Source: Hydractinia symbiolongicarpus (Eukaryota; Cnidaria; Hydrozoa; Anthoathecata; Hydractiniidae). Taken from it: a DNA stretch of 64,000 nucleotides. The DNA lies in the NCBI RefSeq assembly GCF_029227915.1, contig NC_079876.1, forward strand, positions 1,986,001 to 2,050,000. Reading direction: 5' to 3'. The translations under genes and the position numbers were made by a program. Each line of letters opens with the position of its first letter. Within the stretch, counting starts at the first letter, position 1. This document shows positions 52,083-63,755 of the stretch, in pieces. The notes beneath the pieces are model-generated. The model was not told where the DNA came from, ran no database searches, and worked only from the letters and a program-made list of their open reading frames with translations.

Positions 52083-54330
52083 GGCCCGTATAGTCAAAAG
52101 TATACAAAGAAAGTACCCAGGGAGTTAACTCATTTCCCAAACGATTATTTAAATTATTATTTCACCACTATAGCCCATGAGACTTGTAGTTTTTAAAAAT
52201 GTTTTCATTTTTGATGAGACGCTGAATAAAAGAAGTTTAATCGCCGGCAAACGAAAACCCGGGATTTCCTGTAAATCCCGGACTCGGCCCGTATAGTCAA
52301 AAGTATACAAGGAAAGTACCCAGTGAGTAAACTCATTTCCCGAACGAATTTTTAAATTATTTTTTCACCACTAAAACGCATGAGACTTGTAGTTTTCAGA
52401 AATGTTTTCATTTTTGATGAGACGCTTAATGAAAGTTGTTTAATCGCCGGCAAACGAAAACCCGCGATTTCCCGTAAATCCCGGGCTTGGCCCGTTTAGT
52501 CGAATGTATACAAAGAAAGTACCCAGTGAGTAAACTCATTTCCGAAACGATTTTTTCAATTATCTTTTCACCACTAAAACGCAAGAGACTTGCAGTTTTC
52601 AAAAATGTTTTCATTTTTGATGAGACGCTTAATAAAAGAGGTTTAATCGCCGGCAAACGAAATCCCGCGATTTCCCGTAAATCCCGGGCTTGGCCCGTAT
52701 AGTCGAATGTATACAAAGAAAGTACCCAGGGAGTAAACTCATTTCCCGAACGATTTTTTAAATTTTTTTTCACCACTAAAACGCATGAGACTTGTAGTAT
52801 TTAAAAATAATTTCATTTTTGATGAGACGCTGAATAAAAGAAGTTTAATCGCCGGCAAACAAAAACCCGCAACTTCCCATAAATCCCGGACTCGGCCCGT
52901 ATAGTCAAAAGTATACAAAGAACGTACCCAGGGAGTAAACTCATTTCCCGAACGATTTTTTAAATTATTATTTCACCAGTAAAGCCCATGAGACTTGTAG
53001 TATTTAAAAATATTTTCATTTTTGATGAGACGCTGAATAAAAGAAGTTTAATCGCCGGCAAACAAAAACCCGCAACTTCCCATAAATCCCGGACTCGGCC
53101 CGTATAGTCAAAAGTATACAAAGAACGTACCCTGTGAGTAAACTCATTTCCAGAACGATTTTTTAAATTATTTTTTCACCACTAAAACGCATAAGACTTG
53201 TAGATTTCAAAAATGTTTTCATTTCTGATGAGACGCTGAATAAAAGAAGTTTAATCGCCGGCAAACGAAAACCCGCGATTTCCCGTAAATCCCGGGCTTG
53301 GTCCGTATAGTCAAAAGTATACAAAGATAGTACCCAGGGAGTAAACTCATTTCCCGAACGATTTTTTAATTCATTTTTTCACCACTAAAACGCATGAGAC
53401 TTGTAGTTTTCAAAAATGTTTTCATTTTTGATAAGACGCTGAATAAAAGAAGTTTAATCGCCGGCAAACGAAAACCTGCGATTTCCCGTAAATCCCGGAC
53501 TCGGCCCGTATAGTCAAAAGTATAAAAAGAAAGTACCCGGGGAGTAAACTAATTTCCCAAACGATTTTTTAAATTATTATTTCACCACTAAAGCCCATGA
53601 GCCTTGTAGTTTTTAAAAATGTTTTTATTTTTGATGAGATGCTGAATAAAAGAAGTTTAATCGCCGGCAAACGAAATCCCGCGATTTCCCGTAAATCCCG
53701 GGCTTGGCCCGTATAGTCGAATGTATACAAAGAAAGTACCCAGGGAGTAAACTCATTTCCCGAACGATTTTTTAAATTTTTTTTCACCACTAAAACGCAT
53801 GAGACTTGTAGTATTTAAAAATACTTTCATTTTTGATGAGACGCTGAATAAAAGAAGTTTAATCGCCGGCAAACAAAAACCCGCAACTTCCCGTAAATCC
53901 CGGACTCGGCCCGTATAGTCAAAAGTATACAAAGAACGTACCCAGGGAGTAAACTCATTTCCCGAACGATTTTTTAAATTATTATTTCACCAGTAAAGCC
54001 CATGAGACTTGTAGTATTTAAAAATATTTTCATTTTTGATGAGACGCTGAATAAAAGAAGTTTAATCGCCGGCAAACGAAAACCCGCGACTTCCCGTAAA
54101 TCCCGGACTCGGCCCGTATAGTCAAAAGTATACAAAGAAAGTACCCAGGGAGTAAACTCATTTCCCGAACGATTTTTTAAATTATTTTTTCACCACTAAA
54201 ACGCATGAGACTTGTAGTTTTCATAAATGTTTTCATTTTTGATGAGACGCTTAATGAAAGTTGTTTAATCGCCGGCAAACGAAAACCCGCGATTTCCCGT
54301 AAATCCCGGGCTTGGCCCGTATAGTCGAAT
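52083..54330. repeat. Mixed satellite segment related to 35.4-37.3 kb
   Basis: The order is as follows. About one monomer continues from copy 2. Then comes the GGGATTTCCTGTAAATCCCGG / CAAGGAAAG segment shared with 35.4 kb. Next are TTAATGAAAGTTG and TTCCGAAACG monomers (as at 36.2 and 54.3 kb), and AAAGAACGTACCC / GTAGTATTTAAAAATA monomers (as at 36.6-36.8 kb). A GATAGTACCC run at 53317 reappears at 54940 (1623 bp, eight monomers). The parts are familiar but their order is new, so the segment looks stitched from other units. There is no gene. Confidence 0.75.
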
Positions 54331-57300
54331 GTATACAAAGAAAGTATCCTGTGAGTAAACTCATTTCCGAAACGATTTTTTCCATTATCTTTTCACCACT
54401 AAAACGCATGAGACTTGCAGTTTTCAAAAATGTTTTCATTTTTGATGAGACGCTTAATAAAAGAGGTTTAATCGCCGGCAACCGAAATCCCGCGATTTCC
54501 CGTAAATCCCGGGCTTGGCCCGTATAGTCGAATGTATACAAAGAAAGTACCCAGGGAGTAAACTCATTTCCCGAACGATTTTTTAAATTATTTTTTCACC
54601 ACTAAAACGCATGAGACTTGTAGTTTTCAGAAATCTTTTCATTTTTGATGAGACGCTGAATAAAAGAAGTTTAATCGCCGGCAAACAAAAACCTGCGATT
54701 TCCCGTAAATCCCGGACTCGGCCCGTATAGTCAAAAGTATACAAAGAAAGTACCCTGTGAGTAAACTCATTTCCAGAACGATTTTTTAAATTATTTTTTC
54801 ACCACTAAAACGCATAAGACTTGTAGTTTTCAAAAATGTTTTCATTTCTGATGAGACGCTGAATAAAAGAAGTTTAATCGCCGGCAAACGAAAACCCGCG
54901 ATTTCCCGTAAATCCCGGGCTTGGTCCGTATAGTCAAAAGTATACAAAGATAGTACCCAGGGAGTAAACTCATTTCCCGAACGATTTTTTAATTCATTTT
55001 TTCACCACTAAAACGCATGAGACTTGTAGTTTTCAAAAATGTTTTCATTTTTGATAAGACGCTGAATAAAAGAAGTTTAATCGCCGGCAAACGAAAACCT
55101 GCGATTTCCCGTAAATCCCGGACTCGGCCCGTATAGTCAAAAGTATAAAAAGAAAGTACCCGGGGAGTAAACTAATTTCCCAAACGATTTTTTAAATTAT
55201 TATTTCACCACTAAAGCCCATGAGCCTTGTAGTTTTTAAAAATGTTTTTATTTTTGATGAGACACTGAATAAAAGAAGTTTAATCGCCGGCAAACGAAAA
55301 CCCGCGATTTCCCGTAAATCACGGACTCGGCCCGTATAGTCAAAAGTATACAAAGAAAGTACCCAGGGAGTAAACTCATTTCCCGAACGATTTTTTAAAT
55401 TATTTTTTCACCACTAAAACGCATGAGACTTGTAGTTTTCAGAAATCTTTTCATTTTTGATGAGACGCTGAATAAAAGAAGTTTAATCGCCGGCAAACAA
55501 AAACCTGCGATTTCCCGTAAATCCCAGACTCGGCCCCTATAGTCAAAAGTATACAAAGAAAGTACCCAGGGAGTAAACTCATTTCCCAAACGATTTTTTA
55601 AATTTATATTTTACCACTAAAGACCATGAGACTTGTAGTTTTTAAAAATGTTTTCATTTTTGATGAGACGCTGAATAAAAGAAGTTTAATCGCCGGGAAA
55701 CGAAAACCTGCGATTTCCCGTAAATCCCGGACTCGGCCCGTATAGTCAAAAGTATACAAAGAAAGTACCCAGGGAGTAAACTCATTTCCCAAACGATTAT
55801 TTAAATTATTATTTCACCACTAAAGCCCATGAGACTTGTAGTTTTTAAAAGTGTTTTCATTTTTGATGAGACGCTGAATAAAAGAAGTTTAATCGCCGGC
55901 AAACGAAAACCCGGGATTTCCCGTAAATCCCGGACTTGGCCCGTATAGTCGAATGTATACAAAGAAAGTACCCAGAAAGTAAACTCATTTCCCGAACGAT
56001 TTTTTAAATTTTTTTTTCACCACTAAAACGCATGAGACTTGTAGTTTTCAAAAATGTTTTCATTTTTGATGAGACGCTGAATAAAAGCAGTTTAATCGCC
56101 GGCAAACGAAAACCTGCGATTTCCCGTGAATCCTGGACTCGGCCCGTATAGTCAAAAGTATACAAAGAAAGTACCCAGGGTGTAAACTCATTTCCCAAAC
56201 GATTTTTTAAATTATTATTTCACCACTAAAACGCATAAGACTTGTAGTTTTCAAAAATGTTTTCATTTTTGATGAGACGCTTAATGAAAGAGGTTTAATC
56301 GCCGCCAAACGAAAACCCGCGATTTCCCGTAAATCCCGGGCTTGGCCCGTATAGTCGAATGTATACAAAGAAAGTACCCTGTGAGTAAACTCATTTCCAG
56401 AACGATTTTTTAGATTATTTTTTCACCACTAAAACGCATAAGACTTGTAGTTTTCAAAAATGTTTTCATTTTTGATGAGACGCTGAATAAAAGAAGTTTA
56501 ATCGCCGGCAAACGAAAACCTGCGATTTCCCGTAAATCCCGGACTCGGCCAGTATAGTCAAAAGTATACAAAGAAAATACCCGGGGAGTAAACTAATTTC
56601 CCAAACGATTTTTTAAATTATTATTTCACCACTAAAGCCCATGAGACTTGTAGTTTTTAAAAATGTTTTCATTTTTGATGAGACGCTGAATAAAAGAAGT
56701 TTAATCGCCGGCAAACGAAAACCCGCGATTTCCCGTAAATCACGGACTCGGCCCGTATAGTCGAATGTATACAAAGAAAGTATCCTGTGAGTAAACTCAT
56801 TTCCGAAACGATTTTTTCCATTATCTTTTCACCACTAAAACGCATGAGACTTGCAGTTTTCAAAAATGTTTTCATTTTTGATGAGACGCTTAATAAAAGA
56901 GGTTTAATCGCCGGCAACCGAAATCCCGCGATTTCCCGTAAATCCCGGGCTTGGCCCGTATAGTCGAATGTATACAAAGAAAGTACCCAGGGAGTAAACT
57001 CATTTCCCGAACGATTTTTTAAATTATTTTTTCACCACTAAAACGCATGAGACTTGTAGTTTTCAGAAATCTTTTCATTTTTGATGAGACGCTGAATAAA
57101 AGAAGTTTAATCGCCGGCAAACAAAAACCTGCGATTTCCCGTAAATCCCGGACTCGGCCCGTATAGTCAAAAGTATACAAAGAAAGTACCCTGTGAGTAA
57201 ACTCATTTCCAGAACGATTTTTTAAATTATTTTTTCACCACTAAAACGCATAAGACTTGTAGTTTTCAAAAATGTTTTCATTTCTGATGAGACGCTGAAT

Positions 57301-59058
57301 AAAAGAAGTTTAATCGCCGGCAAACGAAAACCCGCGATTTCCCGTAAATCCCGGGCTTGGTCCGTATAGTCAAAAGTATACAAAGATAGTACCCAGGGAG
57401 TAAACTCATTTCCCGAACGATTTTTTAATTCATTTTTTCACCACTAAAACGCATGAGACTTGTAGTTTTCAAAAATGTTTTCATTTTTGATAAGACGCTG
57501 AATAAAAGAAGTTTAATCGCCGGCAAACGAAAACCTGCGATTTCCCGTAAATCCCGGACTCGGCCCGTATAGTCAAAAGTATAAAAAGAAAGTACCCGGG
57601 GAGTAAACTAATTTCCCAAACGATTTTTTAAATTATTATTTCACCACTAAAGCCCATGAGCCTTGTAGTTTTTAAAAATGTTTTTATTTTTGATGAGACG
57701 CTGAATAAAAGAAGTTTAATCGCCGGCAAACGAAAACCCGCGATTTCCCGTAAATCACGGACTCGGCCCGTATAGTCAAAAGTATACAAAGAAAGTACCC
57801 AGGGAGTAAACTCATTTCCCGAACGATTTTTTAAATTATTTTTTCACCACTAAAACGCATGAGACTTGTAGTTTTCAGAAATCTTTTCATTTTTGATGAG
57901 ACGCTGAATAAAAGAAGTTTAATCGCCGGCAAACAAAAACCTGCGATTTCCCGTAAATCCCAGACTCGGCCCCTATAGTCAAAAGTATACAAAGAAAGTA
58001 CCCAGGGAGTAAACTCATTTCCCAAACGATTTTTTAAATTTATATTTTACCACTAAAGCCCATGAGACTTGTAGTTTTTAAAAATGTTTTCATTTTTGAT
58101 GAGACGCTGAATAAAAGAAGTTTAATCGCCGGCAAACGAAAACCTGCGATTTCCCGTAAATCCCGGACTCGGCCCGTATAGTCAAAAGTATACAAAGAAA
58201 GTACCCAGGGAGTAAACTCATTTCCCAAACGATTATTTAAATTATTATTTCACCACTAAAGCCCATGAGACTTGTAGTTTTTAAAAGTGTTTTCATTTTT
58301 GATGAGACGCTGAATAAAAGAAGTTTAATCGCCGGCAAACGAAAACCCGGGATTTCCCGTAAATCCCGGACTTGGCCCGTATAGTCGAATGTATACAAAG
58401 AAAGTACCCAGAAAGTAAACTCATTTCCCGAACGATTTTTTAAATTTTTTTTTCACCACTAAAACGCATGAGACTTGTAGTTTTCAAAAATGTTTTCATT
58501 TTTGATGAGACGCTGAATAAAAGCAGTTTAATCGCCGGCAAACGAAAACCTGCGATTTCCCGTGAATCCTGGACTCGGCCCGTATAGTCAAAAGTATACA
58601 AAGAAAGTACCCAGGGTGTAAACTCATTTCCCAAACGATTTTTTAAATTATTATTTCACCACTAAAACGCATAAGACTTGTAGTTTTCAAAAATGTTTTC
58701 ATTTTTGATGAGACGCTGAATAAAAGAAGTTTAATCGCCGGCAAACGAAAACCTGCGATTTCCCGTAAATCCCGGACTCGGCCCGTATAGTCAAAAGTAT
58801 ACAAAGAAAGTACCCAGGGAGTAAACTCATTTCCCAAACGATTATTTAAATTATTATTTCACCACTAAAGCCCATGAGACTTGTAGTTTTTAAAAGTGTT
58901 TTCATTTTTGATGAGACGCTGAATAAAAGAAGTTTAATCGCCGGCAAACGAAAACCCGGGATTTCCCGTAAATCCCGGACTTGGCCCGTATAGTCGAATG
59001 TATACAAAGAAAGTACCCAGAAAGTAAACTCATTTCCCGAACGATTTTTTAAATTTTT
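54331..59058. repeat. 12-monomer HOR: one full unit and one modified unit
   Basis: Unit 1 is 54331-56766 (2436 bp, twelve monomers) and unit 2 starts at 56767. Landmarks recur 2436 bp apart: CATTATC at about 54.38 and 56.82 kb, GAAATCTTTTC at about 54.63 and 57.07 kb, GTATAAAAAG at about 55.14 and 57.58 kb, and the CCGGGATTT hairpin at 55911 and about 58.35 kb. Unit 2 departs near 58.7 kb, where three monomers (about 609 bp) are repeated locally in place of unit 1's GCCGCCAAACG monomer and its followers. A single-base marker (AAAGACCATGAG at 55620-55631) separates unit 1 from unit 2 (AAAGCCCATGAG). There is no gene. Confidence 0.86.
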
Positions 59059-59086
59059 TTTTCACCACTAAAACGCATGAGACTTG
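59059..59086. other. Junction of the 4669-bp duplication (~28-bp homology)
   Basis: The stretch from TTTTCACCACTAAAACG to GAGACTTG is identical at 54390-54417, 59059-59086 and 63728-63755. To the left the sequence is the AAATTTTTTTTTCACC type; to the right it is the GACTTGCAG type of 54418. The join is in register and falls in a third monomer position, distinct from the other two large junctions. Confidence 0.83.
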
Positions 59087-62000
59087 CAGTTTTCAAAAAT
59101 GTTTTCATTTTTGATGAGACGCTTAATAAAAGAGGTTTAATCGCCGGCAACCGAAATCCCGCGATTTCCCGTAAATCCCGGGCTTGGCCCGTATAGTCGA
59201 ATGTATACAAAGAAAGTACCCAGGGAGTAAACTCATTTCCCGAACGATTTTTTAAATTATTTTTTCACCACTAAAACGCATGAGACTTGTAGTTTTCAGA
59301 AATCTTTTCATTTTTGATGAGACGCTGAATAAAAGAAGTTTAATCGCCGGCAAACAAAAACCTGCGATTTCCCGTAAATCCCGGACTCGGCCCGTATAGT
59401 CAAAAGTATACAAAGAAAGTACCCTGTGAGTAAACTCATTTCCAGAACGATTTTTTAAATTATTTTTTCACCACTAAAACGCATAAGACTTGTAGTTTTC
59501 AAAAATGTTTTCATTTCTGATGAGACGCTGAATAAAAGAAGTTTAATCGCCGGCAAACGAAAACCCGCGATTTCCCGTAAATCCCGGGCTTGGTCCGTAT
59601 AGTCAAAAGTATACAAAGATAGTACCCAGGGAGTAAACTCATTTCCCGAACGATTTTTTAATTCATTTTTTCACCACTAAAACGCATGAGACTTGTAGTT
59701 TTCAAAAATGTTTTCATTTTTGATAAGACGCTGAATAAAAGAAGTTTAATCGCCGGCAAACGAAAACCTGCGATTTCCCGTAAATCCCGGACTCGGCCCG
59801 TATAGTCAAAAGTATAAAAAGAAAGTACCCGGGGAGTAAACTAATTTCCCAAACGATTTTTTAAATTATTATTTCACCACTAAAGCCCATGAGCCTTGTA
59901 GTTTTTAAAAATGTTTTTATTTTTGATGAGACACTGAATAAAAGAAGTTTAATCGCCGGCAAACGAAAACCCGCGATTTCCCGTAAATCACGGACTCGGC
60001 CCGTATAGTCAAAAGTATACAAAGAAAGTACCCAGGGAGTAAACTCATTTCCCGAACGATTTTTTAAATTATTTTTTCACCACTAAAACGCATGAGACTT
60101 GTAGTTTTCAGAAATCTTTTCATTTTTGATGAGACGCTGAATAAAAGAAGTTTAATCGCCGGCAAACAAAAACCTGCGATTTCCCGTAAATCCCAGACTC
60201 GGCCCCTATAGTCAAAAGTATACAAAGAAAGTACCCAGGGAGTAAACTCATTTCCCAAACGATTTTTTAAATTTATATTTTACCACTAAAGACCATGAGA
60301 CTTGTAGTTTTTAAAAATGTTTTCATTTTTGATGAGACGCTGAATAAAAGAAGTTTAATCGCCGGGAAACGAAAACCTGCGATTTCCCGTAAATCCCGGA
60401 CTCGGCCCGTATAGTCAAAAGTATACAAAGAAAGTACCCAGGGAGTAAACTCATTTCCCAAACGATTATTTAAATTATTATTTCACCACTAAAGCCCATG
60501 AGACTTGTAGTTTTTAAAAGTGTTTTCATTTTTGATGAGACGCTGAATAAAAGAAGTTTAATCGCCGGCAAACGAAAACCCGGGATTTCCCGTAAATCCC
60601 GGACTTGGCCCGTATAGTCGAATGTATACAAAGAAAGTACCCAGAAAGTAAACTCATTTCCCGAACGATTTTTTAAATTTTTTTTTCACCACTAAAACGC
60701 ATGAGACTTGTAGTTTTCAAAAATGTTTTCATTTTTGATGAGACGCTGAATAAAAGCAGTTTAATCGCCGGCAAACGAAAACCTGCGATTTCCCGTGAAT
60801 CCTGGACTCGGCCCGTATAGTCAAAAGTATACAAAGAAAGTACCCAGGGTGTAAACTCATTTCCCAAACGATTTTTTAAATTATTATTTCACCACTAAAA
60901 CGCATAAGACTTGTAGTTTTCAAAAATGTTTTCATTTTTGATGAGACGCTTAATGAAAGAGGTTTAATCGCCGCCAAACGAAAACCCGCGATTTCCCGTA
61001 AATCCCGGGCTTGGCCCGTATAGTCGAATGTATACAAAGAAAGTACCCTGTGAGTAAACTCATTTCCAGAACGATTTTTTAGATTATTTTTTCACCACTA
61101 AAACGCATAAGACTTGTAGTTTTCAAAAATGTTTTCATTTTTGATGAGACGCTGAATAAAAGAAGTTTAATCGCCGGCAAACGAAAACCTGCGATTTCCC
61201 GTAAATCCCGGACTCGGCCAGTATAGTCAAAAGTATACAAAGAAAATACCCGGGGAGTAAACTAATTTCCCAAACGATTTTTTAAATTATTATTTCACCA
61301 CTAAAGCCCATGAGACTTGTAGTTTTTAAAAATGTTTTCATTTTTGATGAGACGCTGAATAAAAGAAGTTTAATCGCCGGCAAACGAAAACCCGCGATTT
61401 CCCGTAAATCACGGACTCGGCCCGTATAGTCGAATGTATACAAAGAAAGTATCCTGTGAGTAAACTCATTTCCGAAACGATTTTTTCCATTATCTTTTCA
61501 CCACTAAAACGCATGAGACTTGCAGTTTTCAAAAATGTTTTCATTTTTGATGAGACGCTTAATAAAAGAGGTTTAATCGCCGGCAACCGAAATCCCGCGA
61601 TTTCCCGTAAATCCCGGGCTTGGCCCGTATAGTCGAATGTATACAAAGAAAGTACCCAGGGAGTAAACTCATTTCCCGAACGATTTTTTAAATTATTTTT
61701 TCACCACTAAAACGCATGAGACTTGTAGTTTTCAGAAATCTTTTCATTTTTGATGAGACGCTGAATAAAAGAAGTTTAATCGCCGGCAAACAAAAACCTG
61801 CGATTTCCCGTAAATCCCGGACTCGGCCCGTATAGTCAAAAGTATACAAAGAAAGTACCCTGTGAGTAAACTCATTTCCAGAACGATTTTTTAAATTATT
61901 TTTTCACCACTAAAACGCATAAGACTTGTAGTTTTCAAAAATGTTTTCATTTCTGATGAGACGCTGAATAAAAGAAGTTTAATCGCCGGCAAACGAAAAC

Positions 62001-63755
62001 CCGCGATTTCCCGTAAATCCCGGGCTTGGTCCGTATAGTCAAAAGTATACAAAGATAGTACCCAGGGAGTAAACTCATTTCCCGAACGATTTTTTAATTC
62101 ATTTTTTCACCACTAAAACGCATGAGACTTGTAGTTTTCAAAAATGTTTTCATTTTTGATAAGACGCTGAATAAAAGAAGTTTAATCGCCGGCAAACGAA
62201 AACCTGCGATTTCCCGTAAATCCCGGACTCGGCCCGTATAGTCAAAAGTATAAAAAGAAAGTACCCGGGGAGTAAACTAATTTCCCAAACGATTTTTTAA
62301 ATTATTATTTCACCACTAAAGCCCATGAGCCTTGTAGTTTTTAAAAATGTTTTTATTTTTGATGAGACGCTGAATAAAAGAAGTTTAATCGCCGGCAAAC
62401 GAAAACCCGCGATTTCCCGTAAATCACGGACTCGGCCCGTATAGTCAAAAGTATACAAAGAAAGTACCCAGGGAGTAAACTCATTTCCCGAACGATTTTT
62501 TAAATTATTTTTTCACCACTAAAACGCATGAGACTTGTAGTTTTCAGAAATCTTTTCATTTTTGATGAGACGCTGAATAAAAGAAGTTTAATCGCCGGCA
62601 AACAAAAACCTGCGATTTCCCGTAAATCCCAGACTCGGCCCCTATAGTCAAAAGTATACAAAGAAAGTACCCAGGGAGTAAACTCATTTCCCAAACGATT
62701 TTTTAAATTTATATTTTACCACTAAAGCCCATGAGACTTGTAGTTTTTAAAAATGTTTTCATTTTTGATGAGACGCTGAATAAAAGAAGTTTAATCGCCG
62801 GCAAACGAAAACCTGCGATTTCCCGTAAATCCCGGACTCGGCCCGTATAGTCAAAAGTATACAAAGAAAGTACCCAGGGAGTAAACTCATTTCCCAAACG
62901 ATTATTTAAATTATTATTTCACCACTAAAGCCCATGAGACTTGTAGTTTTTAAAAGTGTTTTCATTTTTGATGAGACGCTGAATAAAAGAAGTTTAATCG
63001 CCGGCAAACGAAAACCCGGGATTTCCCGTAAATCCCGGACTTGGCCCGTATAGTCGAATGTATACAAAGAAAGTACCCAGAAAGTAAACTCATTTCCCGA
63101 ACGATTTTTTAAATTTTTTTTTCACCACTAAAACGCATGAGACTTGTAGTTTTCAAAAATGTTTTCATTTTTGATGAGACGCTGAATAAAAGCAGTTTAA
63201 TCGCCGGCAAACGAAAACCTGCGATTTCCCGTGAATCCTGGACTCGGCCCGTATAGTCAAAAGTATACAAAGAAAGTACCCAGGGTGTAAACTCATTTCC
63301 CAAACGATTTTTTAAATTATTATTTCACCACTAAAACGCATAAGACTTGTAGTTTTCAAAAATGTTTTCATTTTTGATGAGACGCTGAATAAAAGAAGTT
63401 TAATCGCCGGCAAACGAAAACCTGCGATTTCCCGTAAATCCCGGACTCGGCCCGTATAGTCAAAAGTATACAAAGAAAGTACCCAGGGAGTAAACTCATT
63501 TCCCAAACGATTATTTAAATTATTATTTCACCACTAAAGCCCATGAGACTTGTAGTTTTTAAAAGTGTTTTCATTTTTGATGAGACGCTGAATAAAAGAA
63601 GTTTAATCGCCGGCAAACGAAAACCCGGGATTTCCCGTAAATCCCGGACTTGGCCCGTATAGTCGAATGTATACAAAGAAAGTACCCAGAAAGTAAACTC
63701 ATTTCCCGAACGATTTTTTAAATTTTTTTTTCACCACTAAAACGCATGAGACTTG
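59059..63755. repeat. Second copy of the 4669-bp (23-monomer) block
   Basis: 54390-59058 recurs from 59059 at an offset of exactly 4669 bp, including private markers such as AAAGACCATGAG (55620 and 60289) and CGGCCAGTATAGTC with AAAATACCC (about 56.55 and 61.22 kb). It ends at 63756, where T (GACTTGTAG) replaces C (GACTTGCAG) at 59087. The block holds one shortened and one modified 12-monomer unit; the 12-monomer units begin at 54331, 56767, about 59000 and 61436. I saw no substitutions in the markers compared. Confidence 0.88.
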
